Part shown: positions 26,161 to 34,987 of the stretch, one piece after another
Layout: every line of letters starts with the position of its first letter
How positions within the stretch are numbered: position 1 is the stretch's first letter
The notes under the pieces: model-generated
Databases searched by the model: none
Seen by the model: only the letters and a program-made list of their open reading frames with translations
What the model was told of the DNA's origin: nothing
Origin: JACVRW01 sp963826165
GTDB taxonomy: Bacteria; Actinomycetota; Thermoleophilia; Solirubrobacterales; Thermoleophilaceae
Length of the DNA: 64,000 nucleotides
Assembly (NCBI GenBank): GCA_963826165.1
Contig: CAWGWC010000016.1
Coordinates: forward strand, 310,001 to 374,000
Reading direction: 5' to 3'
Translations under genes and position numbers: made by a program

Positions 26161-26794
26161 GGGCATCCGGGTACCACAGCGCCCGGGCGCGCAGCTCCGA
26201 GCGTCCGCGGGTGAGCCGGCCCAGCGTGGCGCCCCCGTGCCCTTCGAGAAGGGTCGCCAGCGCCAGGAACGCCTGAGCGGTGGTGAGGGCGTCGCCCTCG
26301 GCGTCGTGCGGCCGATGTGAGGGAAGTCCGAGCCCGGCGGCCACGGTCTCGAGGGCGCACCAGCCCGGATCGTCGTCGCCGCGAGCCAGGCACAGAAGCC
26401 GCCACAGGAGCGCCGTGTCGACGGTCTTCTTCGGGAAGCACGAGCCCAGCTCGCGCAGGGCCGGGCCGAGAAAGGTCTGCTCGACCCAGGCCACGTGCAC
26501 CACCGGGACCCGACCGCGCAGGGTGGCCACCAGCGGAAGCAGCGCATCGGCAGCCGGCGGAGCGGCCACGAGGTCCGCCGCCCGCAACCCGTGGATCTCC
26601 ACCGACGGACCCGGCGGCGGCGTTTGCGGCCGGACCAGGCCGGTCACCGTGCGGGCGGCCACCACCCGGCCGCCGTCCACCGGGACGGCCGCGAAGGAGA
26701 TGACCTCGTCGGTTTCCGGGTCGAGCCCCGTGGTCTCCACGTCGACCACCACGAAGGGCACCCTTCGCCACGGAGTGCGGGCGCTCGTGCTCAA
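26147..26794 (-). CDS. DnaQ-like 3'-5' exonuclease domain protein
   Basis: A DEDDh exonuclease of 215 aa: Exo I VVVDVETTGLDPETDEV with Asp and Glu, a middle Asp in the KKTVDTALLW region, and the Exo III HRPHDAEGDALTTAQ with His and Asp. TTG start, overlapping the TGA of the DUF294 gene, so the two are coupled. This pairing of a DnaQ-like protein with a CBS/DUF294 protein recurs beside solute transporters in other bacteria. It is probably not a polymerase proofreading subunit. Confidence 0.85.
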   Translation of the reverse strand: MSTSARTPWRRVPFVVVDVETTGLDPETDEVISFAAVPVDGGRVVAARTVTGLVRPQTPPPGPSVEIHGLRAADLVAAPPAADALLPLVATLRGRVPVVHVAWVEQTFLGPALRELGSCFPKKTVDTALLWRLLCLARGDDDPGWCALETVAAGLGLPSHRPHDAEGDALTTAQAFLALATLLEGHGGATLGRLTRGRSELRARALWYPDALSRG

Positions 26795-28632
26795 TAGGTC
26801 GACAGCGATCGTTCGACGTCGAGCCCGCGCTGAACGCGCCGTACCCCCCGGAACGCGTCCTTGAGAGCCGCTCGCGTCAGCGGCGCCAGGCGCTTGGGCT
26901 CGATCAGGTCGTCCGGCGCGTCGCCCGCGCGCAGCTGCTCAACCTGATGCTCCATGCGCAGCTCGCAGAACAGCTCGAAGGCGTCGCGCAGGATGTCCAC
27001 CTCCTCGGTGCCGAGGGTGCCGGCCGTCTGCGCGGCGTCGAGCCGGGCAGTCGTGGAAGCCGCGGCCACGCCGGCCTTGAGACCGGCCCAGCGAGCCAGC
27101 GACTCCACCGGCAACAGGCCGCCGTGCTTGATGTCCAGAAGTCCTCGGCGCTCCCCGCTCGAATGGAGCACGAAGTCGCGCAGGAAGCCGGTGGGCGGTC
27201 GCGCTGCCAGGGCCGCCGCGAGCAGGCGCGCGAGCATGAGCCGCCGGTCTGGCGACTGCGCGAAGGCCGCGAACAGGCGGTCGGCCACCGTCGTCTGGCC
27301 CCAGACCGGGTCGCTCTCCACCACCACCGACAGCAGCATCAGCCCGCGGTCGCGGTCGGGATCCTCGGTCCAGCTGCGGGCGGCTCGCTCCCAGCCGTCC
27401 ACCGAGCGCGCAAACAGCGGGTTCGACGCCACCGCCCCGTTCTCGTCGGAGGCGAAGCCGCTCAGGCCCAGGCCCTGCAGCACGCGCTCCGACACGGCCC
27501 TGAACGTCCCGGCGGGCTCGTCCTCGTCGTCGTCCCGGCCCTGCCAGGCCACCGCGCAGTCCACATCGGAGCTGGGAACGGGCTCGCGGCGTCCGAAGCT
27601 GCCCATCGCCAGCCAGGTGTAGGGGACGGGCGGCGCCCCGAGCTCCTCGTGGGCGAGCGCCACGAGCCGGCGCGTGGTGGCGTCGTGGATCCCCGAGATC
27701 GTGCGCGAGATCGCGAGGGCGGGCAGGCCGGCCTCGTGGAGGGCGACCACCACCGCCGGCAGCTCCGCGGCGGCCTCGGCCACCGACGGCACGTCCGCGG
27801 CGCGTGCCACGAGGGCGCGCAACCGGAACGGCGTGCGGTGCTCGCTGGCCAACAGGTCCACATCGTCGAGCACGCCCACCAGCCGGCGAGCCGGGTCGAG
27901 CACCGGCAGGTGGCGGATGCCGTGATCGAGCATCTCGAGCAGGGCCTCGGCGCCGCTCGCGTCGGCCGGGACGGTGAAGGCCGGCGCGCTCATCACCGCC
28001 GACAGCGGCGTCTCCGGCGGCGCGCCGGCGGCCACCACCCGCTCACGGATGTCGCGGTCGGTGACGATGCCGAGCGTCTCCCCCAGATCGACGGCCACGC
28101 AGGTCACTCCCGCCTCGACCATCTGGCGGGCCGCATCCCGGACGCCGACGTCGGGGAGGCACACGAGCGGGTCGGCTCGCACGAGGTCCCTCACCGGCCG
28201 GCCCAGCCCGGCCACCGGCGCCTCGTCCTGCCCGGCCAGCAGGCGCACGCCCTTGTTCATCGAGTGGGCGATGAAGCCGGCCGCCGCCGGTGTCTCGAGC
28301 ACGGGCCGGATGGCATGCTCGGGAAAGCGGTAGACCAGCGTGTCCTCCGCGGCGCGCGCCACGAAGCCCAGCGGGCCCTCCTCGAGCATCGAGGCGAAGC
28401 CGAACATCTCGCCCTCGCCGAGCAGGTCGAGCAGGCGTCCGCCGATGAGCAGCTCCACCGACCCGCGCCGGATCACGTAGGCGAACTCGGAGGTGGCCCA
28501 CGCGCTGTCGAGCACCGGCGCCCGGGCGGCGTGGAACTCGATCTCGGCGCTGGCCGCCACGCTCGCCAGCATCTCCTCATCGAGTGTGTCGAACGGGGGA
28601 TGACGGCGCAGGAACTCGGCTATGTCGTGCAT
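26791..28632 (-). CDS. Cyclic-nucleotide-binding / CBS / DUF294 nucleotidyltransferase protein
   Basis: Protein of 613 aa with four parts: a cNMP-binding-like domain (residues 1-130), a CBS pair (about 150-270, with TLGIVTDRDIRERVV and RLVGVLDDVDLL), a DUF294 nucleotidyltransferase core (AMGSFGRREPVPSSDVDCAVAW, with GSxxRxE...DxD) and a DUF294_C helical domain. Resembles GlnD-type or signalling nucleotidyltransferases. The start MHDIAEFL follows the family pattern. The operator copy at 28676 lies 44 bp upstream. Its place opposite the permease suggests it senses energy or solute state and acts on transport. Confidence 0.85.
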   Translation of the reverse strand: MHDIAEFLRRHPPFDTLDEEMLASVAASAEIEFHAARAPVLDSAWATSEFAYVIRRGSVELLIGGRLLDLLGEGEMFGFASMLEEGPLGFVARAAEDTLVYRFPEHAIRPVLETPAAAGFIAHSMNKGVRLLAGQDEAPVAGLGRPVRDLVRADPLVCLPDVGVRDAARQMVEAGVTCVAVDLGETLGIVTDRDIRERVVAAGAPPETPLSAVMSAPAFTVPADASGAEALLEMLDHGIRHLPVLDPARRLVGVLDDVDLLASEHRTPFRLRALVARAADVPSVAEAAAELPAVVVALHEAGLPALAISRTISGIHDATTRRLVALAHEELGAPPVPYTWLAMGSFGRREPVPSSDVDCAVAWQGRDDDEDEPAGTFRAVSERVLQGLGLSGFASDENGAVASNPLFARSVDGWERAARSWTEDPDRDRGLMLLSVVVESDPVWGQTTVADRLFAAFAQSPDRRLMLARLLAAALAARPPTGFLRDFVLHSSGERRGLLDIKHGGLLPVESLARWAGLKAGVAAASTTARLDAAQTAGTLGTEEVDILRDAFELFCELRMEHQVEQLRAGDAPDDLIEPKRLAPLTRAALKDAFRGVRRVQRGLDVERSLSTY

Positions 28633-28675
28633 GGCGGACGTCCGCCGCGGATGGCTTGGCCGGGTCGGTTGGCAC

Positions 28676-28685
28676 AGATATATCA
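28676..28685. promoter_or_regulatory. Operator AGATATATCA, copy 3 (one mismatch)
   Basis: The 8-bp core GATATATC is intact; only the outer T is changed to A. It lies between the divergent DUF294 protein and APC permease genes, 4 bp upstream of the -35 of the permease promoter, centred near position -43 of the predicted start. Here binding could activate, in contrast with the copies that overlap starts. Confidence 0.62.
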
Positions 28686-28688
28686 CCC

Positions 28689-28717
28689 TTGACAGGGCCG
28701 ATCGACCCGGCGATAGT
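28689..28717 (+). promoter_or_regulatory. Sigma-70 promoter TTGACA-N17-GATAGT for the permease
   Basis: A consensus -35 TTGACA at 28689-28694 and a 4/6 -10 GATAGT at 28712-28717, spaced by 17 bp. The permease GTG is 37 bp further on. This is one of the clearest housekeeping-type promoters in the window. Confidence 0.6.
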
Positions 28718-28754
28718 CGGCTCGCCGAGTCGGCTAGCGAGAGAGAGCACGGAC

Positions 28755-30323
28755 GTGGCCACGACCAGCGCCGGTGATTCCAACGACCTCGAGGAGTTCG
28801 GCTACAAGCAGGAGCTCGACCGCAGCATCGGGAAGTTCGCCAGCTTCGCCGCCGGGGTCAGCTACATCTCGATCCTCACCGGCGTCTTCCAGCTCTTCTA
28901 CTTCGGCTTTGCCTTCGGCGGCCCGGCCTACTGGTGGACCTGGCCGATGGTCTTCGTCGGCCAGCTGATGGTCGCCCTGTGCTTCGCCGAGCTCGCGGCC
29001 AACTTCCCCGTGGCCGGCTCGATCTACAACTGGGGCAAGAGGATGGGCAGTGCCACGGTGGCCTGGCTCGGCGGCTGGATGATGCTCACGGCCTCGATCG
29101 TGACCATCGCGGCGGTCGCGCTGGCGTACCAGATCACGCTGCCCGAGATCTCGTCGTTCTTCCAGTTCTACGGCGACGGCACGGGGGAGAACGACTTCGC
29201 GATCAACGCCGTGATCCTCGGCACCGTCCTGATCGCCTTCACCACGCTGATCAACGCGCTCGGAGTGAAGTTGATGTCGCGCATCAACAGCTCGGGCGTC
29301 TTCATCGAGCTGATCGCGGCGGTCGTCCTGATCGTCGCGTTGCTCGCCTCCGCCACGCGTGGTCCGGACGTCGTGTTCGAGACGCAGGGCACCGGCGCGG
29401 GCCACGACTGGGGCTACTTCGGCGCCTTCCTGGCCGCCTCGCTCGCCTCGGCCTACGTGATGTACGGCTTTGACACCGCGAGCTCTCTCGGCGAGGAGAC
29501 CCACGACCCCCGCAAGACGGCTCCGATAGCGATTCTGCGCGCGGTGATCGCCTCGTTCATTCTCGGCGGGCTGATCATCCTGTTCGCGATGATGGCCGTG
29601 GGCAACATCGGCGCGCCCGAGATCGGCGAGTTCGGCGGGCTGCAGTACATCATCCTCGACGTGTTCGGCAACACGGTCGGGAAGATCTTCCTGATCTGCG
29701 TGGTGATCGCCGTAACGGTCTGCTGCCTGGCCGTCCACACCGCGACGATCCGGATGGCCTTCGCGATGGCTCGCGACAACAACCTGCCGGGTGGCGAGCG
29801 GATCGCGACGGTTCATCCCAAGACGAGGACGCCGATCGTGCCCGCCGTGATCAGCGGCGTCCTCGCCATCCTGATCCTCGTCTTGAACATCGGCAACGCT
29901 CAGATCTTCACGGTGATCACGAGCATCGGGATCATCATGATCTACATCGCCTACCTCCTCGTGACGGTGCCGATGCTGCGCAAACGCCTGCGCGGCGAGT
30001 GGCCTCCGAAGCCCAAGGACGGCCAGAAGTTCTTCACCCTCGGCAAGCTGGGACTGCCGATCAATCTCCTCGCCGTCGGCTGGGGCACCTTCATGGCGAT
30101 CAACCTGGCCTGGCCGCGCAAGGACGTGTACAACGCGGTTGCGCCGTTCCACTGGTACCTGCAGTACGGCGCGGTCCTGTTCATCGGGATCGTGTTCTTC
30201 GGCGGGCTCGCCTACTACTGGTTCATTCAGCGGCACAAGACCGGGGTGCTCGAGTCACATCGCTTCGTGTCGTCGTCGCCGGCGGTGGCCGAGTCGCCGG
30301 CGGTGCCCGAGTCCGCTCCTTGA
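28755..30323 (+). CDS. APC-superfamily amino acid/amine permease
   Basis: Protein of 522 aa with about 12 membrane segments. The family region FASFAAGVSYISILTGVFQLF comes first, then AELAANFPVAGSIYNWGKR and the unwound-helix region YGFDTASSLGEETHDPRKTAP. Eukaryote-like GABA/choline permeases of the same family share these motifs. The context (betaine regulon, aldehyde dehydrogenase next) suggests uptake of choline, sarcosine or another amine. The GTG at 28755 follows GAGAGAGAG. The next gene overlaps the stop (TTGA). Confidence 0.85.
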   Translation: MATTSAGDSNDLEEFGYKQELDRSIGKFASFAAGVSYISILTGVFQLFYFGFAFGGPAYWWTWPMVFVGQLMVALCFAELAANFPVAGSIYNWGKRMGSATVAWLGGWMMLTASIVTIAAVALAYQITLPEISSFFQFYGDGTGENDFAINAVILGTVLIAFTTLINALGVKLMSRINSSGVFIELIAAVVLIVALLASATRGPDVVFETQGTGAGHDWGYFGAFLAASLASAYVMYGFDTASSLGEETHDPRKTAPIAILRAVIASFILGGLIILFAMMAVGNIGAPEIGEFGGLQYIILDVFGNTVGKIFLICVVIAVTVCCLAVHTATIRMAFAMARDNNLPGGERIATVHPKTRTPIVPAVISGVLAILILVLNIGNAQIFTVITSIGIIMIYIAYLLVTVPMLRKRLRGEWPPKPKDGQKFFTLGKLGLPINLLAVGWGTFMAINLAWPRKDVYNAVAPFHWYLQYGAVLFIGIVFFGGLAYYWFIQRHKTGVLESHRFVSSSPAVAESPAVPESAP

Positions 30324-31760
30324 GCACCCGGATGTTCATCGACGGCGAGTGGTGCGACGCCGCGAGCGGCGCCACCGTCGAAGCCACGAGCCCGGCCACG
30401 GGCGAGTCGCTGGGGCCGGTGGCCGAGGGCAGCCGCGAGGATGCCGGCCGGGCCATCGCCGCGGCCAACGCGGCCTTCCCCGCCTGGGGCGGTCGCACGG
30501 GCTTCGAGCGCGCGGTCTACCTCCACCGCATCGCCGACGAGTGCGAGCGCCGCACGGATGAGCTCGCCCGCATCCTGACCCTCGACCAGGGCAAGCCGCT
30601 CGAGGCGGAGGCGCGGGGCGAGGTGGGCGAGCTCGTGGAGTTCTTCCGCATGGCCGCCGAAGACGGGAAGCGCGTGGAGGGCACTATCCCGGAGAGCGCC
30701 GCCCCGGGCCGGCGCGTGCTGCTGCTGCGGCGACCGCTCGGCGTGCTGGGGCTGATCACGCCCTGGAACTGGCCCTACACGATGCCGGCCGAGATCCTTG
30801 CGCCCGCGCTGGCCTGCGGCAACTGTGTCGCGTGGGTTCCGGCGCCGTCAACGGCGGTCTGCTCGGGCGTGCTCATGGAATGCATCGCGGAGGCCGACCT
30901 CCCGCCGGGCGTGGTCAACCTGGTGCTCGGTCCCGGGCCCGAGGTGGGAGATGAGCTGGCCGCCAGCCCGGGCACGCGCGCCGTGGGGTTCATCGGCTCG
31001 ACCGCCACCGGCCTCCGGGTCGCGCAGCGGGCGGCGGGCAAGGCGCAGCTCCTCGAGACCGGCGGCAACGGTCCGTTCGTGGTGATGGACGACGCCGATC
31101 TCCCCGCCGCGGCCGAGGCGGCCCGGGTCGGCTCCTTCCTCGGGCGCGGGCCAGAGCTGCTCGGCGGCCGAGCGGTTGCTGGTACACGAGGCGGTGAGGG
31201 AGGAGTTCGTGGCGCTGCTCGCCGGCGAGGTCGAGCGGGAGGTGCGCCTCGGTGACCCGCTCGACGCCGCCACCACCCTCGGCCCGGTCAACAACGAGCC
31301 CGGAGCGGCCAAGATGGACGAGCACGTGGCCGACGCCGTGGACCGCGGCGCCACGGTGGTGACCGGCGGCAGCAGGGCGGACGGCTACCCCACCAGCCTC
31401 TACTGGGAGCCCACTGTCCTGGACGACGTGCCCGCGGAGTCGATCGCGGCCACCCAGGAGACGTTCGGGCCGATCGCCCCCGTGATCGGCGTGCGCTCGC
31501 TCGAGGAGGCGATCGAGCAGACCAACGCGCAGTCCTTCGGCCTGATGGCCGCGATCTTCACCGGCGATCTCGGTGCCGGCATGCGCTTCGCCGATTCTGT
31601 GCACATGGGCCTCGTGAACATCAACGAGACCACCAACTACTGGGAGGCCCACCTCCCGTGGGGCGGACGAGCCCGCTCGGAGAGCGGCATCGGCCGGGTC
31701 GGCGGCCGGTACCCGATGGACACCCTCACCGAGCTGCAGACGGTGATGATCCGCGCCTGA
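30320..31760 (+). pseudogene. Aldehyde dehydrogenase, frameshifted before the catalytic Cys
   Basis: Two frames together give a full-length ALDH of about 479 aa. The first (TTG 30320) covers FIDGEW, LGLITPWNWPYTMP and the catalytic Glu in LLETGGNGPF. It then leaves frame near 31142-31144 and stops at 31255. The second carries ERLLVHEAV, ETFGPIAPV and the end at 31760. Removing one G from GGG at 31142-31144 restores FLGAGQSCSAAER, with the nucleophile Cys at 31158-31160. The usual Lys of the WKP motif is replaced (AWVPAPST). Betaine-aldehyde or a demethylation-derived aldehyde is a possible substrate. Either a sequence error or a real loss of function. Confidence 0.8.
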
Positions 31761-31809
31761 GCGCGCTGCGCGGCTTAACCCCACCCCCACTAGCGAGCGC
31801 CCCGACGCC

Positions 31810-31819
31810 TGATATATCA
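31810..31819. promoter_or_regulatory. TGATATATCA operator, copy 4
   Basis: Perfect palindrome 9 bp before the ATG of the betaine transporter ATPase gene and 49 bp after the aldehyde dehydrogenase stop. The TATAT core is well placed to be the -10 of a near-leaderless transcript, in which case a bound protein would block transcription. No good -35 is visible. Confidence 0.7.
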
Positions 31820-31828
31820 TCGCCGCGC

Positions 31829-32935
31829 ATGGCCGACGCGCACGGTCCCGGCGCCGTCAGGACACCTGAGGCGCCCCCCAACGGCTCTCCCGAGGGCGAA
31901 CCGGTCGTCCGCGCCGACGGTGTCTGGAAGGTCTTCGGCACCCACGGGGAGCGCATCATCGGCACGCCGGACGCCGAGCTCTCGCGGGCCGAGCTGCGTG
32001 AGAAGACCGGCTGCGTCATCGCGGTACGCGACGTGTCCATCGACATCAAGCCGGGCGAGATGTTCGTCGTCATGGGGCTCTCCGGGTCGGGCAAGTCGAC
32101 CCTGATCAGGACGCTGATCCGCCTGATCGAGCCGAGCGCCGGGCAGATCAGCATCACCGGACGCGACGTGATGGCCGCGGACTCGGACGCTCTGCGTGAG
32201 CTGCGCCGTCACACCGTGGCCATGGTCTTCCAGCACTTCGGGCTGCTCGCGCACCGCACCGTGATCGAGAATGCCGCCTTCGGGCTCGAGATCCAGGGCG
32301 TGTCCAAGGCCGAGCGCCTCGGCCGCGCGGGCGAGGTCCTTCAGCTGGTCGGACTCGAGGACGCGGCTCATCAGTTCCCCGACCAGCTATCGGGGGGCAT
32401 GCAGCAGCGGGTCGGCCTGGCCCGCGCGTTCGCGGTCGAGCCGGAGCTGATGCTCTACGACGAGCCCTTCAGCGCCCTCGATCCGCTGATCAGACGTGAC
32501 ATGCAGGACGAGGTGTGCCGTCTGCAGGTTGAGACCGGCAAGACCATGCTGTTCATCACCCACGACCTCGGTGAGGCGCTGCGGCTGGGCGACCGCATCG
32601 CGATCATGCGCGACGGCGCGATCGTGCAGCTCGGCACCCCCGAGGAGCTGGTGGCCAGCCCGGCCAATGACTACGTGGCGAACTTCGTGCGCGACATCCC
32701 GCGCACGCACGTCCTGACGCTGAGGTCGGTGATGCGCGACGCCCGGCCGGGCGAGCACACGGATGGCCCGGAGCTGGACGTGGCCACCAAGGTCAAGGAC
32801 GCCGTTCCCGTGGTCGCGGCCACCGACGGGCCGGTGGCCGCCACCGAGGACGGTCGCGTGGTGGGCGTGATCGACCGCGTGGCCATCCTCGAATCGATGG
32901 CCGCGACGCCCGAGGCCGCCGGTGGCAGTAGCTAG
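31829..32935 (+). CDS. proV: Glycine betaine/proline ABC transporter ATPase
   Basis: This is the ATP-binding subunit (368 aa). It has the ProV/OpuA-type N-terminal extension, the Walker A MGLSGSGKST, the Q-loop MVFQHFGLL, the signature QLSGGMQQRVGLARA, the Walker B LMLYDEPFSALDPLIR and the switch THDLGEALRLGD. The C-terminal 80 residues keep a CBS-like segment (GRVVGVIDRVAILE), which in OpuA-type transporters senses ionic strength. It overlaps the permease gene by 14 bp. Confidence 0.93.
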   Translation: MADAHGPGAVRTPEAPPNGSPEGEPVVRADGVWKVFGTHGERIIGTPDAELSRAELREKTGCVIAVRDVSIDIKPGEMFVVMGLSGSGKSTLIRTLIRLIEPSAGQISITGRDVMAADSDALRELRRHTVAMVFQHFGLLAHRTVIENAAFGLEIQGVSKAERLGRAGEVLQLVGLEDAAHQFPDQLSGGMQQRVGLARAFAVEPELMLYDEPFSALDPLIRRDMQDEVCRLQVETGKTMLFITHDLGEALRLGDRIAIMRDGAIVQLGTPEELVASPANDYVANFVRDIPRTHVLTLRSVMRDARPGEHTDGPELDVATKVKDAVPVVAATDGPVAATEDGRVVGVIDRVAILESMAATPEAAGGSS

Positions 32936-34976
32936 CGGCAGGGTCGCCGCCCCGGCGCTCGTCCCCCCCACCGCGCTCTGGCGCAGCCGGCCCCTGCAGG
33001 TGGCCGGGATCGCGCTGCTGATGGTCATCGGCTTCGCGCTCATGCGCGGCGACTTCCCGTGGCCGGCCTCGCTCACCTGGGTGGAGCTCCCCGAGCGCCT
33101 CGACAGCGCGCAGACCTGGCTGCTGGAGCAACGTACCGCCGAGAGCCCGAACGTGATCTTCGCCATCTTCGATGGATTCCGGGCTCTCGCGGAGTGGCTG
33201 GTGACCGCCATCAACAACGTGCTGCTGTGGCTCACCTGGGTGGGTACCGCCGTGGCCTCGGTGCTGCTGGTGCTGCGCTTCGGCGGCTGGCGCGCCGCGC
33301 TGATCGTGGCCTTCGCCTTCGTCTGCTTTGCCCTGACCGGGCTGTGGGAGGAGAGCATTCAGACGCTCGCCCTGATGTCGGCGGCGGTGACGCTCTCGCT
33401 GGCGATCGGGGTGCCGATCGGGGTGATCGCGGGCCGGTCCGACCGCTTCTACCGCAGCGTCACGCCGGCACTCGACGCCATGCAGATCGTGCCCGCCTTC
33501 GCCTATCTGATGCCGGTGGTGATCCTGTTCTCGGTGGGCCCGGCGGCGGCCGTGATCTGCACGATGATCTACGCCATCCCGCCGGCGGTCCGCATCACCG
33601 CGCTCGGGATCCGCGGGGTCACCGCTGACTCGGTGGAGGCGGCCAAGGCTTTCGGCTCGACCTCGGCCCAGACGCTCTTCAAGGTGCAGCTGCCGCTGGC
33701 CCGCCGCCAGCTGCTGCTGTCGGTCAACCAGACGATCATGTTCGCGCTGTCGCTCGTGGTCATCGCCGGCCTCATCGGGGGGCGCGGGCTGGGCGACGTG
33801 GTCACCAACGGCCTGTACTCGAACCCCGGCCTGGCGATCCTCGCGGGCCTGGTCATCGTGGTCATGGCCATCGCTCTCGACCGCGCCACGGCCGCGATCG
33901 CCGACCGCACGGACCCGGCGCGGCGCCACCTCGACGAGAGCGGCCGAAAGAGGGCTCGGAAGATGACGCTGGCCACCATCGGGGCCATCGCGGCAGTGGT
34001 GGTGGTGGCGCGGCTGCTCGGCGCCGACTCGATCTATCCGGAGGAGTTCGAGACCGCCAGCACGGTCTACCCGGCCGACATCCAGGCGGACCTTCTGAGC
34101 TGGATCCAGTCGGTGCTCGACTACGTCCAGGACCCAGACTCTTTCGTGTTCGGGATCACCGAGCCGATCGGGAACTTCCTTCTCGAGTACCTGCTGGAGC
34201 CGCTGAGGGTGCTGCTGGTGGAGTCGCCCTGGTTCGTCACGCTCGCCGGCCTGGGCGCGATCGCCTTCGTGATCAGCGGCGCGCGCCCGGCCATCACCGC
34301 CCTGCTGATGCTCGCGGCCATAGGCGTGATGGGCGTCTGGGATCCCGGGATGGACACCGCGTCGCAGGTGCTGGTGGCGACGCTGCTGGCCGTGGCGATC
34401 GGGGTGGTGATCGGGATCTGGGCGGCCGAGAGCCCACGGGTGGAGCGCCTGCTGCGCCCGTTGCTGGACACGCTGCAGACGCTTCCCCAGCTCGTCTACA
34501 TCATTCCGTTCATCTATCTGATGCCGGTGTCGCGCATACCCGGCGTGGTGGCGTCGGTGCTGTACGCGATCCCGGTCGTGATACGGCTGGTCACGAACGG
34601 GCTGCGCGGCGTCTCGCCGGCCGCCGTCGAGGCGGCCTCGGCGTTCGGCGCATCACGGCTGCAGGTGCTGGCCAAGGTCAAGGTGCCGCTGGCCCGCGAC
34701 TCGATCATGCTCGGCGTCAACCAGGGCATCATCATGGTCCTGGCCGTGGTGGTGATCGGCGGACTGGTGGGCTCGGGCGCGCTGGGTGACCTCGTGGCTC
34801 GCGGCCTGCAGCGCAACGAATTCGGAGAGGGTGTGGTGGCCTCGCTCGCGATCCTCGCACTGGGGATCGCGCTCGACCGGGTCACCCAGGGTCACCGCGG
34901 CGCGCGCCAGGAGCAGGCCGCGCGCCGGCCGGCCCGCGGGCTGGGACTCAGACGTACACAGGTTCAACCACGATGA
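32922..34976 (+). CDS. Glycine betaine ABC transporter permease, double-length
   Basis: At 684 aa this is about twice a normal ProW. It holds two complete binding-protein-dependent permease domains. Each has its own EAA coupling loop: EAAKAFGSTSAQTLFKVQLP in the first half and EAASAFGASRLQVLAKVKVP in the second. About 15 hydrophobic segments are visible. The fusion would let one chain supply both permease halves of the transporter. The GTG start lies within proV, and the binding protein gene follows after 11 bp. Confidence 0.9.
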   Translation: MAVASGRVAAPALVPPTALWRSRPLQVAGIALLMVIGFALMRGDFPWPASLTWVELPERLDSAQTWLLEQRTAESPNVIFAIFDGFRALAEWLVTAINNVLLWLTWVGTAVASVLLVLRFGGWRAALIVAFAFVCFALTGLWEESIQTLALMSAAVTLSLAIGVPIGVIAGRSDRFYRSVTPALDAMQIVPAFAYLMPVVILFSVGPAAAVICTMIYAIPPAVRITALGIRGVTADSVEAAKAFGSTSAQTLFKVQLPLARRQLLLSVNQTIMFALSLVVIAGLIGGRGLGDVVTNGLYSNPGLAILAGLVIVVMAIALDRATAAIADRTDPARRHLDESGRKRARKMTLATIGAIAAVVVVARLLGADSIYPEEFETASTVYPADIQADLLSWIQSVLDYVQDPDSFVFGITEPIGNFLLEYLLEPLRVLLVESPWFVTLAGLGAIAFVISGARPAITALLMLAAIGVMGVWDPGMDTASQVLVATLLAVAIGVVIGIWAAESPRVERLLRPLLDTLQTLPQLVYIIPFIYLMPVSRIPGVVASVLYAIPVVIRLVTNGLRGVSPAAVEAASAFGASRLQVLAKVKVPLARDSIMLGVNQGIIMVLAVVVIGGLVGSGALGDLVARGLQRNEFGEGVVASLAILALGIALDRVTQGHRGARQEQAARRPARGLGLRRTQVQPR

Positions 34977-34987
34977 GGGGGTAGGGA

